A DNA stretch of 6,621 nt from Candidatus Portiera sp. (GCA_015163845.1 JAAOII010000019.1:1-6621); one strand, 5' to 3'. Shown: positions 1-5,263, counted from the first letter of the stretch. Notes: generated by a model not told the origin, from the sequence alone. Translations and numbers: made by a program.

Positions 1-85
1 CCTTATTCTTCCTGAAGGAGCTGTTCTTGCTAAATATCTGGGCCATCTTGCCCTTAAAAGTTTTAGTTATGTTTTTTATGTTCAT
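1..85 (-). CDS. 5' end of an upstream paralogue of the small His/Asp-rich exported protein (partial)
   Basis: The first 28 codons of a gene that continues past the left edge of the window. The start codon is read at 85 on the minus strand. These 85 bases are identical to 513-597, the start of the complete small gene, and so encode the same Lys-rich N-terminus ending just before the hydrophobic segment. A reasonable Shine-Dalgarno sequence (AGGAA) lies about 8 bases upstream of the ATG, better than the one in front of the complete copy. Whether this copy also has the His/Asp-rich tail cannot be seen. It is most likely a functional tandem paralogue; a truncated relic is possible. Function unknown. 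Confidence 0.6.
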   Translation of the reverse strand, partial: MNIKNITKTFKGKMAQIFSKNSSFRKNK

Positions 86-130
86 AAAAATATTTCCTAT
101 ATTAGAATAATAAAATAAAGAACTTATTAA

Positions 131-155
131 ACCTATTTATGCACCTATTAATTTA
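131..155. promoter_or_regulatory. Conserved 25-bp block in the divergent spacer (left copy)
   Basis: This stretch, beginning acctatttatgcacctatt, is identical to 644-668 although the flanking spacer has diverged. It contains two direct CCTATT words about 12 bp apart. Conservation inside an otherwise diverging spacer between two divergent genes suggests an operator or promoter element, but no known regulator motif is recognised. Confidence 0.3.
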
Positions 156-249
156 TATCTAAGTAATAAACATGTCCATAAGTTCTATATACTATATATA
201 CGTTGGCAGAAGCCAAATCCCCCGCATAGATTAAATCAAACTATCTAAA

Positions 250-312
250 ATGATAAAAAAGGCAATGGCAACAAGCAATACAAGCAATAAACACATTGAT
301 ATCAGGGACTAG
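250..312 (+). pseudogene. Duplicated aroE 5' stub (20 codons)
   Basis: The ATG at 250 starts a reading frame whose first residues (MIKKAM-TSNT) match the start of the full aroE at 788. After about 11 codons the sequence leaves aroE, continues with unrelated residues (SNKHIDIRD) and stops at 310-312. It is the part of aroE carried along by the tandem duplication. It ends 3 bp before the stop codon of the convergent small gene (316-318). It is almost certainly not a functional enzyme, but its upstream region is the duplicated aroE leader and could still be transcribed. Confidence 0.75.
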
Positions 313-315
313 TTT

Positions 316-597
316 TTACCTACAATATCCCCTGCCACCTCTGTATCCACGCTGCCCATGATCATCATGATCATCATGATCATGATCATCATCAAACTGG
401 GAACTCTCATGATGGCCAAAAGATAAAGAATATGCGGGTTGATGGGCAAAAGATAAAGTTACTCCGACAATAACTGTCGCCATAGTAACGCTACTAACAG
501 CAAATATAGCCGCCTTATTCTTCCTGAAGGAGCTGTTCTTGCTAAATATCTGGGCCATCTTGCCCTTAAAAGTTTTAGTTATGTTTTTTATGTTCAT
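316..597 (-). CDS. Small exported His/Asp-rich protein, possible metal binder
   Basis: A 93-residue protein of no family I recognise. It has a basic N-terminus (about residues 1-28), a hydrophobic segment (about 29-50, with a possible signal-peptidase site after SFA at 49-51), then a short mature part. That part holds His62-His63, an acidic His-rich run at 69-80 alternating Asp and His, and a Gly/Arg/Tyr tail (81-93) with a single Cys92. The His/Asp cluster suggests binding of divalent metals such as Ni, Zn or Cu in the periplasm or at the membrane; this is inference from composition only. The start at 597 is supported because identity to the tandem copy is complete from this ATG onward and breaks down soon upstream. 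An internal ATG at 558 has a better ribosome-binding site and would give a more typical signal peptide. Divergently transcribed from aroE. Confidence 0.7.
   Translation of the reverse strand: MNIKNITKTFKGKMAQIFSKNSSFRKNKAAIFAVSSVTMATVIVGVTLSFAHQPAYSLSFGHHESSQFDDDHDHDDHDDHGQRGYRGGRGYCR
357..393. repeat. Palindrome-rich CATGATCAT tandem repeat
   Basis: A short-period repeat of catgatcat/gatcat units that encodes the Asp/His run of the small protein. It contains four GATC sites (starting at 360, 369, 378 and 384) and overlapping copies of the perfect 8-bp palindrome ATGATCAT. The array could vary in length by slippage; units of 9 and 6 bp preserve the frame. Confidence 0.8.
563..567 (-). promoter_or_regulatory. 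Shine-Dalgarno candidate for an internal start of the small gene
   Basis: On the minus strand AAGGG lies 4 bases before the internal ATG (Met14, at 558). The upstream ATG at 597 has only a weak GAAAA-type site. Use of Met14 would give an 80-residue product with a shorter basic N-terminus. The motif is inside the region identical between the two copies, so it does not decide the matter. Confidence 0.3.
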
Positions 598-643
598 AAA
601 AATGTTTTCTATAATAAAATATTAAAATAATGAACTTACCAAG

Positions 644-668
644 ACCTATTTATGCACCTATTAATTTA
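644..668. promoter_or_regulatory. Conserved 25-bp block in the divergent spacer (right copy)
   Basis: Identical to 131-155. It lies about 47 bp upstream of the small-gene ATG at 597 and about 120 bp upstream of aroE, so it is better placed to serve the small gene. No regulator is recognised. Confidence 0.3.
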
Positions 669-709
669 TCTCAATTTATATCTAAGTATATTATCTCTAA
701 GTAATAAAC

Positions 710-737
710 TTGTCCAAAAGCCCTATATACCTATTAT
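710..737 (+). promoter_or_regulatory. Candidate sigma-70 promoter of aroE
   Basis: TTGTCC at 710-715 (4 of 6 to the -35 consensus) and TATTAT at 732-737 (5 of 6 to the -10 consensus) are separated by 16 bp. This predicts a start of transcription near 744 and a leader of about 44 nt. That leader region (tacgttggc, then 753-774) is well conserved between the two duplicated copies. The left copy has a weaker equivalent (ATGTCC at 172 and a TATATA run near 193-200). The region is AT-rich, so chance matches are likely. Confidence 0.35.
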
Positions 738-787
738 ACGTTGGCGGAACCTAAATCCCCCGCATAGATTAAATAAAACTATCTAAA

Positions 788-1954
788 ATGATAAAAAAGG
801 CAATGACCACAAGCAATACAAAAAAGCTCGCTATTTTCGGCAATCCAGTGGAACATAGTTTGTCGCCTGAAATACATAAGCAATTTGCCGAGCAATGTGG
901 TTTAGAAGTTGAATATATCAAGCTTAAGCCAGAATTAGATAAGTTCAAGGAAGAAGTTTATAGGTTCTTTAGCAAGGGGGATGGCATAGGTGACGGCGCT
1001 AATGTAACCATTCCTTTTAAGCAGCAGGCATATAAGTTAGCTCAACAAGATTACATTATGAAAAATCATCCAGGGATTGCCAATGATAGTTACCTTAATG
1101 CTCGTAACGATGCTTTAGTTAGTCAGGGTGGCAATACTTTATATCTAGATAGCTCTCAAGGGGATGATTCTCAAGGGGATAACTCTCAAGGAGATACCAC
1201 CAGAGCACCACACTTAAATATCTATAATACTGACGGAATTGGGCTGGTAAAAGATATGACTAGTAATTTGGGCTGGGACCTAAAGAATAAAAAGATTCTA
1301 TTAGTTGGGGCTGGTGGTGCCATTCGCGGTATTATCCCGGCTTTAGCCAGAGCAATAACTGGGGGAAATCAGGGAGATAAAGGAGATAAAGGAGATACAG
1401 GAGATATAGGAGATACAGGAGATACAGGAGATATAAAAAGAGCCGAACTAATCATAACCAACCGCACCCAAGAGCGGGCTGAATCCCTAGTCAGTTACTT
1501 TCGTCAAAGGGCAAGTGAAGGCGACCTAAGTATTTCTGCACAACAGATCAATAGCTTAGACCTAAATGACATTAGCAGCTCACAAATACTAACAGCTGAG
1601 AAGCGAGCAGAAAAATATCATTTTGATATTATTATCAATGGTTCTGCTTTTGGTCTAGGAGAAAACACTGCAGAAAACAAATATCAGGATGAAAATCCCA
1701 GTTTCTTGCTAACGTCATCTCTGCTGCATAAAGATCTCCTGTGTTATGACTTGGTCTATAGCAAGGATAGAAGCACCAGTTTCACCAAATGGGCAAGAGC
1801 AAATAGGACTCATCAAGCAAAAGAAGCAGTAGACGGTTTAGGTATGCTGGTGGAACAAGCAGCAATGAGTTTCCGCATTTGGCATAGCTCAGATAATGTG
1901 GACTTAAGCAAGCTAGATACCCAAAAGGTAATAAAGAAATTATCCCCTGAATAG
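788..1954 (+). CDS. aroE: Shikimate dehydrogenase (NADP+) with repeat-expanded insertions
   Basis: Catalyses NADPH-dependent reduction of 3-dehydroshikimate to shikimate in aromatic amino acid synthesis; cytosolic. Family landmarks are all present: the substrate-binding FGNPVEHSLSP (17-27), NVTIPFK with catalytic Lys78, NTDG with catalytic Asp149, the Rossmann GAGGA loop (174-178), the NADP-binding NRT (225-227), and the C-terminal DGLGMLVEQAA with Gln357. At 388 residues it is over 100 longer than E. coli AroE (272). Much of the extra length is low-complexity insertions: SQGD-type repeats at 123-137, before the NTDG motif, and a GDK/GDT/GDI run at 196-216 between the first and second Rossmann strands. 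One motif is unusual: NGSAFGL (284-290) where most AroE have NATSxGL. The start at 788 lacks a clear ribosome-binding site; the ATG at 803 follows AAAAAAGG closely and fits homologue lengths equally well. Likely active. Confidence 0.93.
   Translation: MIKKAMTTSNTKKLAIFGNPVEHSLSPEIHKQFAEQCGLEVEYIKLKPELDKFKEEVYRFFSKGDGIGDGANVTIPFKQQAYKLAQQDYIMKNHPGIANDSYLNARNDALVSQGGNTLYLDSSQGDDSQGDNSQGDTTRAPHLNIYNTDGIGLVKDMTSNLGWDLKNKKILLVGAGGAIRGIIPALARAITGGNQGDKGDKGDTGDIGDTGDTGDIKRAELIITNRTQERAESLVSYFRQRASEGDLSISAQQINSLDLNDISSSQILTAEKRAEKYHFDIIINGSAFGLGENTAENKYQDENPSFLLTSSLLHKDLLCYDLVYSKDRSTSFTKWARANRTHQAKEAVDGLGMLVEQAAMSFRIWHSSDNVDLSKLDTQKVIKKLSPE
1154..1198 (+). repeat. 15-bp in-frame tandem repeat in aroE (3 units)
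   Basis: Three consecutive 15-bp units of the form tctcaaggRgatNNN encode SQGDD, SQGDN and SQGDT (residues 123-137). The block falls in a loop between the AroE N-terminal substrate domain and the NTDG motif, where homologues have only a short turn. Confidence 0.9.
1373..1435 (+). repeat. 9-bp in-frame tandem repeat in aroE (7 units)
   Basis: Seven consecutive 9-bp units, ggagat plus aaa, aca or ata, encode GDK-GDK-GDT-GDI-GDT-GDT-GDI (residues 196-216). It is a collagen-like Gly-X-Y periodicity but contains no proline, so a triple helix is unlikely. It sits between Rossmann strands of the NADP domain, a place where a surface loop can be lengthened. Confidence 0.95.
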
Positions 1955-1987
1955 ATTATCTCTCGGGAAAAATCTTAGCAAATAATC

Positions 1988-3511
1988 TTAGAATTGCTCA
2001 GGTGGGCTGAAGAGCAAAATTGTGTCGTTGAGTAGTTGCAGGCCACGCTTGCTGGGCTTGAGGACTTCTCCTTTTTCTCCTTTGATTTCTCCTTTGATTT
2101 CTTCTTTGATTTCTCCTTTGATTTCTTCTTTGATTTCTTCTTTGATTTCTTCTTTGATTTCTTCTTGGGTCTCTAATAATCCCAGTTCCTTGCCTTGCTC
2201 AATCTTGGGCTGGAGGATTTCGCTTGGCAAACCAGTCATCTCACTAAACAAAGTCAGAGGAAAGCCATCTACCAGACGCAAAGCATTTAGCATAAACTCA
2301 TAGACCAGTTCATCGCGGCTTATAGGTCTCCTCCCCCCAATTAATTCACTGCTCTGCATATATTTGTCTGGGCTACGTTGTCGCCTCTCACGATAAACCT
2401 TATAAGCATCAGATCCGCCTGATAATTTTTCTGTGGTAGTTATTTTGCTGTGGGCGCCAGCTCCCAGACCGACATAGTCGCCAAACCTCCAATAGTTGAG
2501 ATTATGTTTAGCACGAGTAGCCTCAAGCTCATCCCCTGGACTCCCCTTATTCCCTGCTTGCTTTGACCAGGCAGATACTTCATAGCGGGTGAAGCCCTGC
2601 TGGCGTAAAATATCCGCACCCTCTTCTTCCATAGCTAATAAAGTAGCTTCATCTGGTAAGCCCTCTGGTGGTTTGGTAGCAAACAAAGTGTTGGGTTCCA
2701 AAGTTAGTTGATAACGTGAAATATGTTCAACCTCTATAGTATTTCCCCCATTGCTTATCAAATTGTTTATCAAACTGCTTGTCTCGCCGCTTGCCATGCT
2801 GACATCCTTGAGTGCTTCAGCAGAGGACTGATTGGGTAAGCCGAACATAATATCAAGATTAATTCTGCTGAAGCCAGCAGCCACAGCAGCATAATAGGCA
2901 TTGATGGCATCCTCGGCTTTATGCACTCTGCCCAGCAGTGCAAGTTTATCATCATTAAACGACTGCACTCCCAAAGAGATACGGTTGATGCCCAACTGGC
3001 GATAAGCAGCGAATTTTTTATACTCTGCACTGCCTGGGTTGGCTTCAAGAGTAATTTCTGTTGCCTTAGCTATATTGGATAGATCATCACCTAGATCATC
3101 ATCTACAGCAGTATTTACAGCAGTATTTATAGTAAATGCGGAACTCATGCTATCCAATAAATCAGCGTAGAAACTCGGGCTGAGCAAACTCGGTGTCCCG
3201 CCACCAATGAAAATACTGACAAGTTCCCTCTTTTCTAGATGCGGATAATTCTGGAGAGTGGTGACTAGGTCTTTCTTCAGTGACCTTAGATATTCTTTCT
3301 CTAAGGCAAGGGGAAGTGCTCCATTCAATAAATCCCCCTTAATGTCCCCCTTAATGTCCCCCTTAATGTCAGTGAGGGCATGGGAGTTGAAATCACAATA
3401 GGGGCATTTTTTCTCACACCAAGGAGTGTGAATATAAATGCTCAGCGGAATCAATTTGCCTGGTTGGCTAGATGGAGAAAGATGAGCCGCAACCACAGGT
3501 GGTCTTAGCAT
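1988..3511 (-). CDS. hemW: Radical-SAM heme chaperone HemW with four repeat-expanded insertions
   Basis: HemW binds heme and a [4Fe-4S] cluster with S-adenosylmethionine and is thought to deliver heme to respiratory enzymes; formerly called HemN-like. Cys32, Cys36 and Cys39 form CX3CX2C followed by Asp-Phe, without the fourth Cys typical of the oxidase HemN, which favours HemW. Also seen are GGGTPS (103-108), the NRISLGVQSF block (176-185), QLTLEPNTLF (268-277) and the HemW-typical HNLNYWRFGDY (336-346). At 507 residues it is about 130 longer than E. coli HemW. Extra residues lie at 48-60, 129-144, about 240-258, 318-332 and the Glu/Ile/Lys run 450-478; four of these are tandem repeats. The ATG at 3511 lies inside erpA (44-bp overlap) and has no ribosome-binding site. 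The TTG at 3454, 4 bases after AGG, gives a protein starting just before PLSIYIH like E. coli HemW and may be the true start. Confidence 0.92.
   Translation of the reverse strand: MLRPPVVAAHLSPSSQPGKLIPLSIYIHTPWCEKKCPYCDFNSHALTDIKGDIKGDIKGDLLNGALPLALEKEYLRSLKKDLVTTLQNYPHLEKRELVSIFIGGGTPSLLSPSFYADLLDSMSSAFTINTAVNTAVDDDLGDDLSNIAKATEITLEANPGSAEYKKFAAYRQLGINRISLGVQSFNDDKLALLGRVHKAEDAINAYYAAVAAGFSRINLDIMFGLPNQSSAEALKDVSMASGETSSLINNLISNGGNTIEVEHISRYQLTLEPNTLFATKPPEGLPDEATLLAMEEEGADILRQQGFTRYEVSAWSKQAGNKGSPGDELEATRAKHNLNYWRFGDYVGLGAGAHSKITTTEKLSGGSDAYKVYRERRQRSPDKYMQSSELIGGRRPISRDELVYEFMLNALRLVDGFPLTLFSEMTGLPSEILQPKIEQGKELGLLETQEEIKEEIKEEIKEEIKGEIKEEIKGEIKGEKGEVLKPSKRGLQLLNDTILLFSPPEQF
2081..2164 (-). 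repeat. 12-bp in-frame tandem repeat in hemW 3' region (7 units)
   Basis: Seven 12-bp units (plus strand tttgatttct followed by tc or cc) encode seven (E/G)-E-I-K tetrapeptides at residues 450-477. A shorter degenerate unit follows at 2072-2080. The first three and last four units differ by the Glu/Gly codon change, which shows both slippage and point mutation. The tetrapeptide period and i to i+4 Glu/Lys pairing predict a charged helix appended to the C-terminal HemW domain. Confidence 0.95.
2751..2786 (-). repeat. Degenerate 12-bp repeat in hemW (2-3 units)
   Basis: ttgcttatcaaa (2751-2762) and ttgtttatcaaa (2763-2774) differ at one base, and a weaker third unit follows at 2775-2786. They encode the SSLINNLISN stretch of HemW (about residues 244-254), which has no counterpart in E. 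coli HemW between the DLRQAI helix and the YQLT strand. Confidence 0.6.
3080..3127 (-). repeat. Two adjacent 12-bp duplications in hemW (4 units)
   Basis: tagatcatcacc/tagatcatcatc (3080-3103) is followed directly by two exact copies of tacagcagtatt (3104-3127). Together they encode NTAVNTAVDDDLGDDL, residues 129-144. The site lies just before the ITLEANPG strand, in a loop of the radical-SAM barrel region. Confidence 0.85.
3335..3370 (-). repeat. 12-bp in-frame tandem repeat in hemW 5' region (3 units)
   Basis: Three exact units of ccccttaatgtc on the plus strand encode DIKG-DIKG-DIKG (residues 48-59), shortly after the cluster-binding CX3CX2C motif and before the helix that starts at about residue 67. 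The perfect identity of the units suggests recent expansion. Confidence 0.93.
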
Positions 3512-3830
3512 TGGGGTTTTTGACTATGAACATTGCCCCGTCAAGTCCCTCGTTATAAGAAACCTCCGCCCCGTTTAGATATTGCACACTCAAAGAGTCA
3601 ATCACTAGTGCCATTCCATCCTTGCGGATGATGAGGTCATCCTCTTCCACCTTCTCTTCAAAAGCAAAAGCATACTGAAACCCTGAACACCCGCCACCAG
3701 TTATGAATAAGCGAAGTAGCAGAGAGTTATTTTTCTCCATTGCCATTAAGGCCTTGGTTTTAAGTACCGCACTCTCGTGAATTTTTATCGGAGCATTGGC
3801 GGTGGATTCTTGGGGATTAAAACTCTCCAT
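3468..3830 (-). CDS. erpA: A-type iron-sulfur carrier protein ErpA
   Basis: ErpA receives Fe-S clusters from the assembly scaffold and passes them to apoproteins, including isoprenoid-synthesis and respiratory enzymes; cytosolic. The 120-residue protein has the three cluster-ligand cysteines: Cys48 in ITGGGCSGFQY and Cys112/Cys114 in the C-terminal TCGCGSSFSI. The NPNAKTTCGCG context and the GLxG(A/S)xFIVxNP segment match E. coli ErpA (114 residues) closely, rather than IscA or SufA. The N-terminus is slightly longer than in E. coli. No clear ribosome-binding site precedes the ATG at 3830. The gene lies 67 bp downstream of the nqrM-like gene and overlaps the longest hemW frame, suggesting translational coupling of two metal-cofactor proteins. 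Confidence 0.95.
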   Translation of the reverse strand: MESFNPQESTANAPIKIHESAVLKTKALMAMEKNNSLLLRLFITGGGCSGFQYAFAFEEKVEEDDLIIRKDGMALVIDSLSVQYLNGAEVSYNEGLDGAMFIVKNPNAKTTCGCGSSFSI

Positions 3831-3897
3831 AGAAATATTTTAGTTTATCTGTCCTATTAAAGCGGAATTTTGTCTAATCCCTGCCAGATTGAATGAA

Positions 3898-4086
3898 TTA
3901 TGAAACAGATTCTTTGTCGCAGGGCTCGCTTCTACCGCAGACAGTGCATTCTTGTGATTCGCCAGTCACTGCATTTATGCCACCGCAGGACCCTTGAAGT
4001 GGCTTACCACCTCTGAGGACACTTATAGAAAGCAATAAACAAGTGACTAAGGAGAAAGCAAATACTAGCAAAAAAACAGATAACAT
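3898..4086 (-). CDS. nqrM: NqrM-like (DUF539) Fe-delivery protein for Na+-NQR
   Basis: A 62-residue membrane protein with one N-terminal transmembrane segment (about residues 1-24), followed by a short Cys-rich tail: GSCGG (Cys34), then ECTVCG (Cys47, Cys50) and PCDK (Cys56). This layout of a single helix, GSCGG(L/I)N and four cysteines is that of the DUF539/NqrM family. In Vibrio, NqrM is needed to mature the Na+-translocating NADH:quinone oxidoreductase, probably by delivering iron for the Cys-liganded centre between NqrD and NqrE. In many genomes it sits next to the nqr operon and apbE; here it stands alone, 19 bp downstream of metK and 67 bp upstream of erpA. Its presence implies a Na+-NQR encoded elsewhere. 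A stray residue, Cys16, lies in the membrane helix. The family call rests on pattern recognition. Confidence 0.8.
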   Translation of the reverse strand: MLSVFLLVFAFSLVTCLLLSISVLRGGKPLQGSCGGINAVTGESQECTVCGRSEPCDKESVS

Positions 4087-4105
4087 CTTGGCAAGTCCCT
4101 AAAAG

Positions 4106-5263
4106 TTATAGGCCCGCTGCTCGCTTCAGAGCATCCTTTTTATCAGTTTTCTCCCAAGTAAAACTCTTCTCTTTACGTCCAAAATGCCCATAGGCAGCAG
4201 TGGGCGAATAGATGGGTCGGTCCAACTTCAACATCTTGATTATGCCCTGTGGGGTCAAATCAAAATTAGAATGGATAATCTTTTCCAACTTATCTTCTTC
4301 AAGTTTGCCAGTGCCGAAAGTTCGGACGCTGACAGAAGTTGGTTCAGCAACTCCAATGGCATAGGATACTTGTAATTCACATTTTTTAGCTAGCCCAGCT
4401 GCCACCAAGTTCTTGGCAACATAGCGGGCTGCATAGGATGCTGAGCGATCCACTTTGCTTGGATCCTTACCAGAAAAAGCACCTCCACCATGAGGGGCTG
4501 ATCCACCATAGGTATCAACTATTATTTTGCGACCAGTCAAACCACAATCGCCTTGCGGACCGCCTATGACAAACTTCCCAGTAGGATTAATGTGTATCTT
4601 GGTTTTATTGCTCAGCCATTTCTCTGGCAATACCTGCTTGATAATCTCTTCACGCACTGCTTCTTGGATTTCCTTAGATTTAACTTCTGGGTCATGCTGG
4701 GTTGACAGGACTACAGTGTTTATCTTCTGTGGAATACCTTTAGCATCAAACTCAAAACTTAATTGGGCTTTGGCATCAGGACGCAACCATTTAATCTTCC
4801 CCGTTTTACGCAGAGTTGCCTGACGTTTGACTAAACGATGAGCATAGGTAATCGCCACTGGCATCATCACATCTGTCTCATCTGTAGCATAACCAAACAT
4901 CATACCTTGGTCACCAGCACCTATCTTTTTGTTAGCTCTATCCACTCCTTGAGATATATCAGGCGATTGATGACCTATGGCATTGATAACACCACATGTT
5001 CGGTAATCCATGCCATATTCTGGGTTAGTATAGCCGATGCGTTTAATCACATCTCTGGCTATGCCTTCCACATCAACATAGGCCTTGCTCTTCACCTCCC
5101 CAGAGACCACTACTAAACCGGTCTTAACTAACACTTCGCAACCAACTCGGGAGTTTTTATCTTGATCTAATAGTGCATCCAATATTGCATCGGATATTTG
5201 ATCTGCCATTTTATCGGGATGCCCTTCGGATACCGACTCTGAAGTGAAAACTTTATAACTCAT
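4106..5263 (-). CDS. metK: S-adenosylmethionine synthase
   Basis: Makes S-adenosylmethionine from methionine and ATP, releasing phosphate and pyrophosphate; a cytosolic tetramer. The 385-residue length is normal (E. coli 384). The start [22 protein letters not shown] is canonical, with GHPDK at 14-18 supplying the ATP and Mg-binding His15 and Asp17. Further signatures are [16 protein letters not shown] (115-130, methionine and ATP loop), [13 protein letters not shown] (234-246) and the glycine-rich [17 protein letters not shown] (259-275). No insertion or missing catalytic residue is seen. The 53-bp gap to fba is AT-rich and contains no obvious ribosome-binding site or riboswitch-sized leader. 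Its product is bound by radical-SAM proteins such as HemW encoded downstream. Confidence 0.98.
   Translation of the reverse strand: MSYKVFTSESVSEGHPDKMADQISDAILDALLDQDKNSRVGCEVLVKTGLVVVSGEVKSKAYVDVEGIARDVIKRIGYTNPEYGMDYRTCGVINAIGHQSPDISQGVDRANKKIGAGDQGMMFGYATDETDVMMPVAITYAHRLVKRQATLRKTGKIKWLRPDAKAQLSFEFDAKGIPQKINTVVLSTQHDPEVKSKEIQEAVREEIIKQVLPEKWLSNKTKIHINPTGKFVIGGPQGDCGLTGRKIIVDTYGGSAPHGGGAFSGKDPSKVDRSASYAARYVAKNLVAAGLAKKCELQVSYAIGVAEPTSVSVRTFGTGKLEEDKLEKIIHSNFDLTPQGIIKMLKLDRPIYSPTAAYGHFGRKEKSFTWEKTDKKDALKRAAGL

Larger units (their letters stand above)
1..283. repeat. Left copy of a tandem duplication (small gene 5' end, spacer, aroE start)
   Basis: This block matches 513-821 in the same order and orientation. 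Bases 1-85 are identical to 513-597. The spacer 86-249 (164 bp) aligns with 598-787 (190 bp) with many substitutions and several indels. The similarity then runs through the start of aroE and is lost near 283/821. The offset is 512 bp at the left end, so the unit is about 0.5 kb. The left boundary is outside the window, and further copies may lie there. Confidence 0.9.
513..821. repeat. Right copy of the tandem duplication
   Basis: Counterpart of 1-283. It covers the first 28 codons of the complete small gene, the 190-bp spacer and the first 11 or so codons of the intact aroE. Relative to the left copy the spacer carries extra internal material around 669-700, including near-repeats of tatctaagta and tctctaagta. 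Well-kept blocks shared with the left copy include 644-668 and 753-774, plus the aroE start itself. Confidence 0.9.

Noticed and set aside
1..821. CRISPR array or insertion-sequence ends as the source of the direct repeats
   Set aside because: There are two long repeats holding genes, with no short regular repeat/spacer pattern, terminal inverted repeats or transposase.
1373..1435. Collagen-like triple-helix domain in AroE
   Set aside because: The Gly-X-Y period is present, but there is no proline, only seven triplets, and the segment interrupts a Rossmann fold.
1994..2017. Inverted repeat TTGCTC/GAGCAA as a terminator between aroE and hemW
   Set aside because: The stem is only 6 bp with a 12-nt loop, lies within the last hemW codons and has no T-tract on either side.
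2022..2303. Plus-strand open frame with a Ser-Leu-Ile-Ser repeat
   Set aside because: It is the antisense reading of the 12-bp hemW repeat; the opposite strand encodes a clearly conserved HemW.
2770..3048. Minus-strand open frame of 92 codons in another frame of hemW
   Set aside because: It overlaps the conserved HemW core in a different frame; its composition is that of a shadow.
4184..5116. Three plus-strand open frames of 63-98 codons opposite metK
   Set aside because: They are shadows of a strongly conserved metK, have no recognisable protein features and no plausible start signals.
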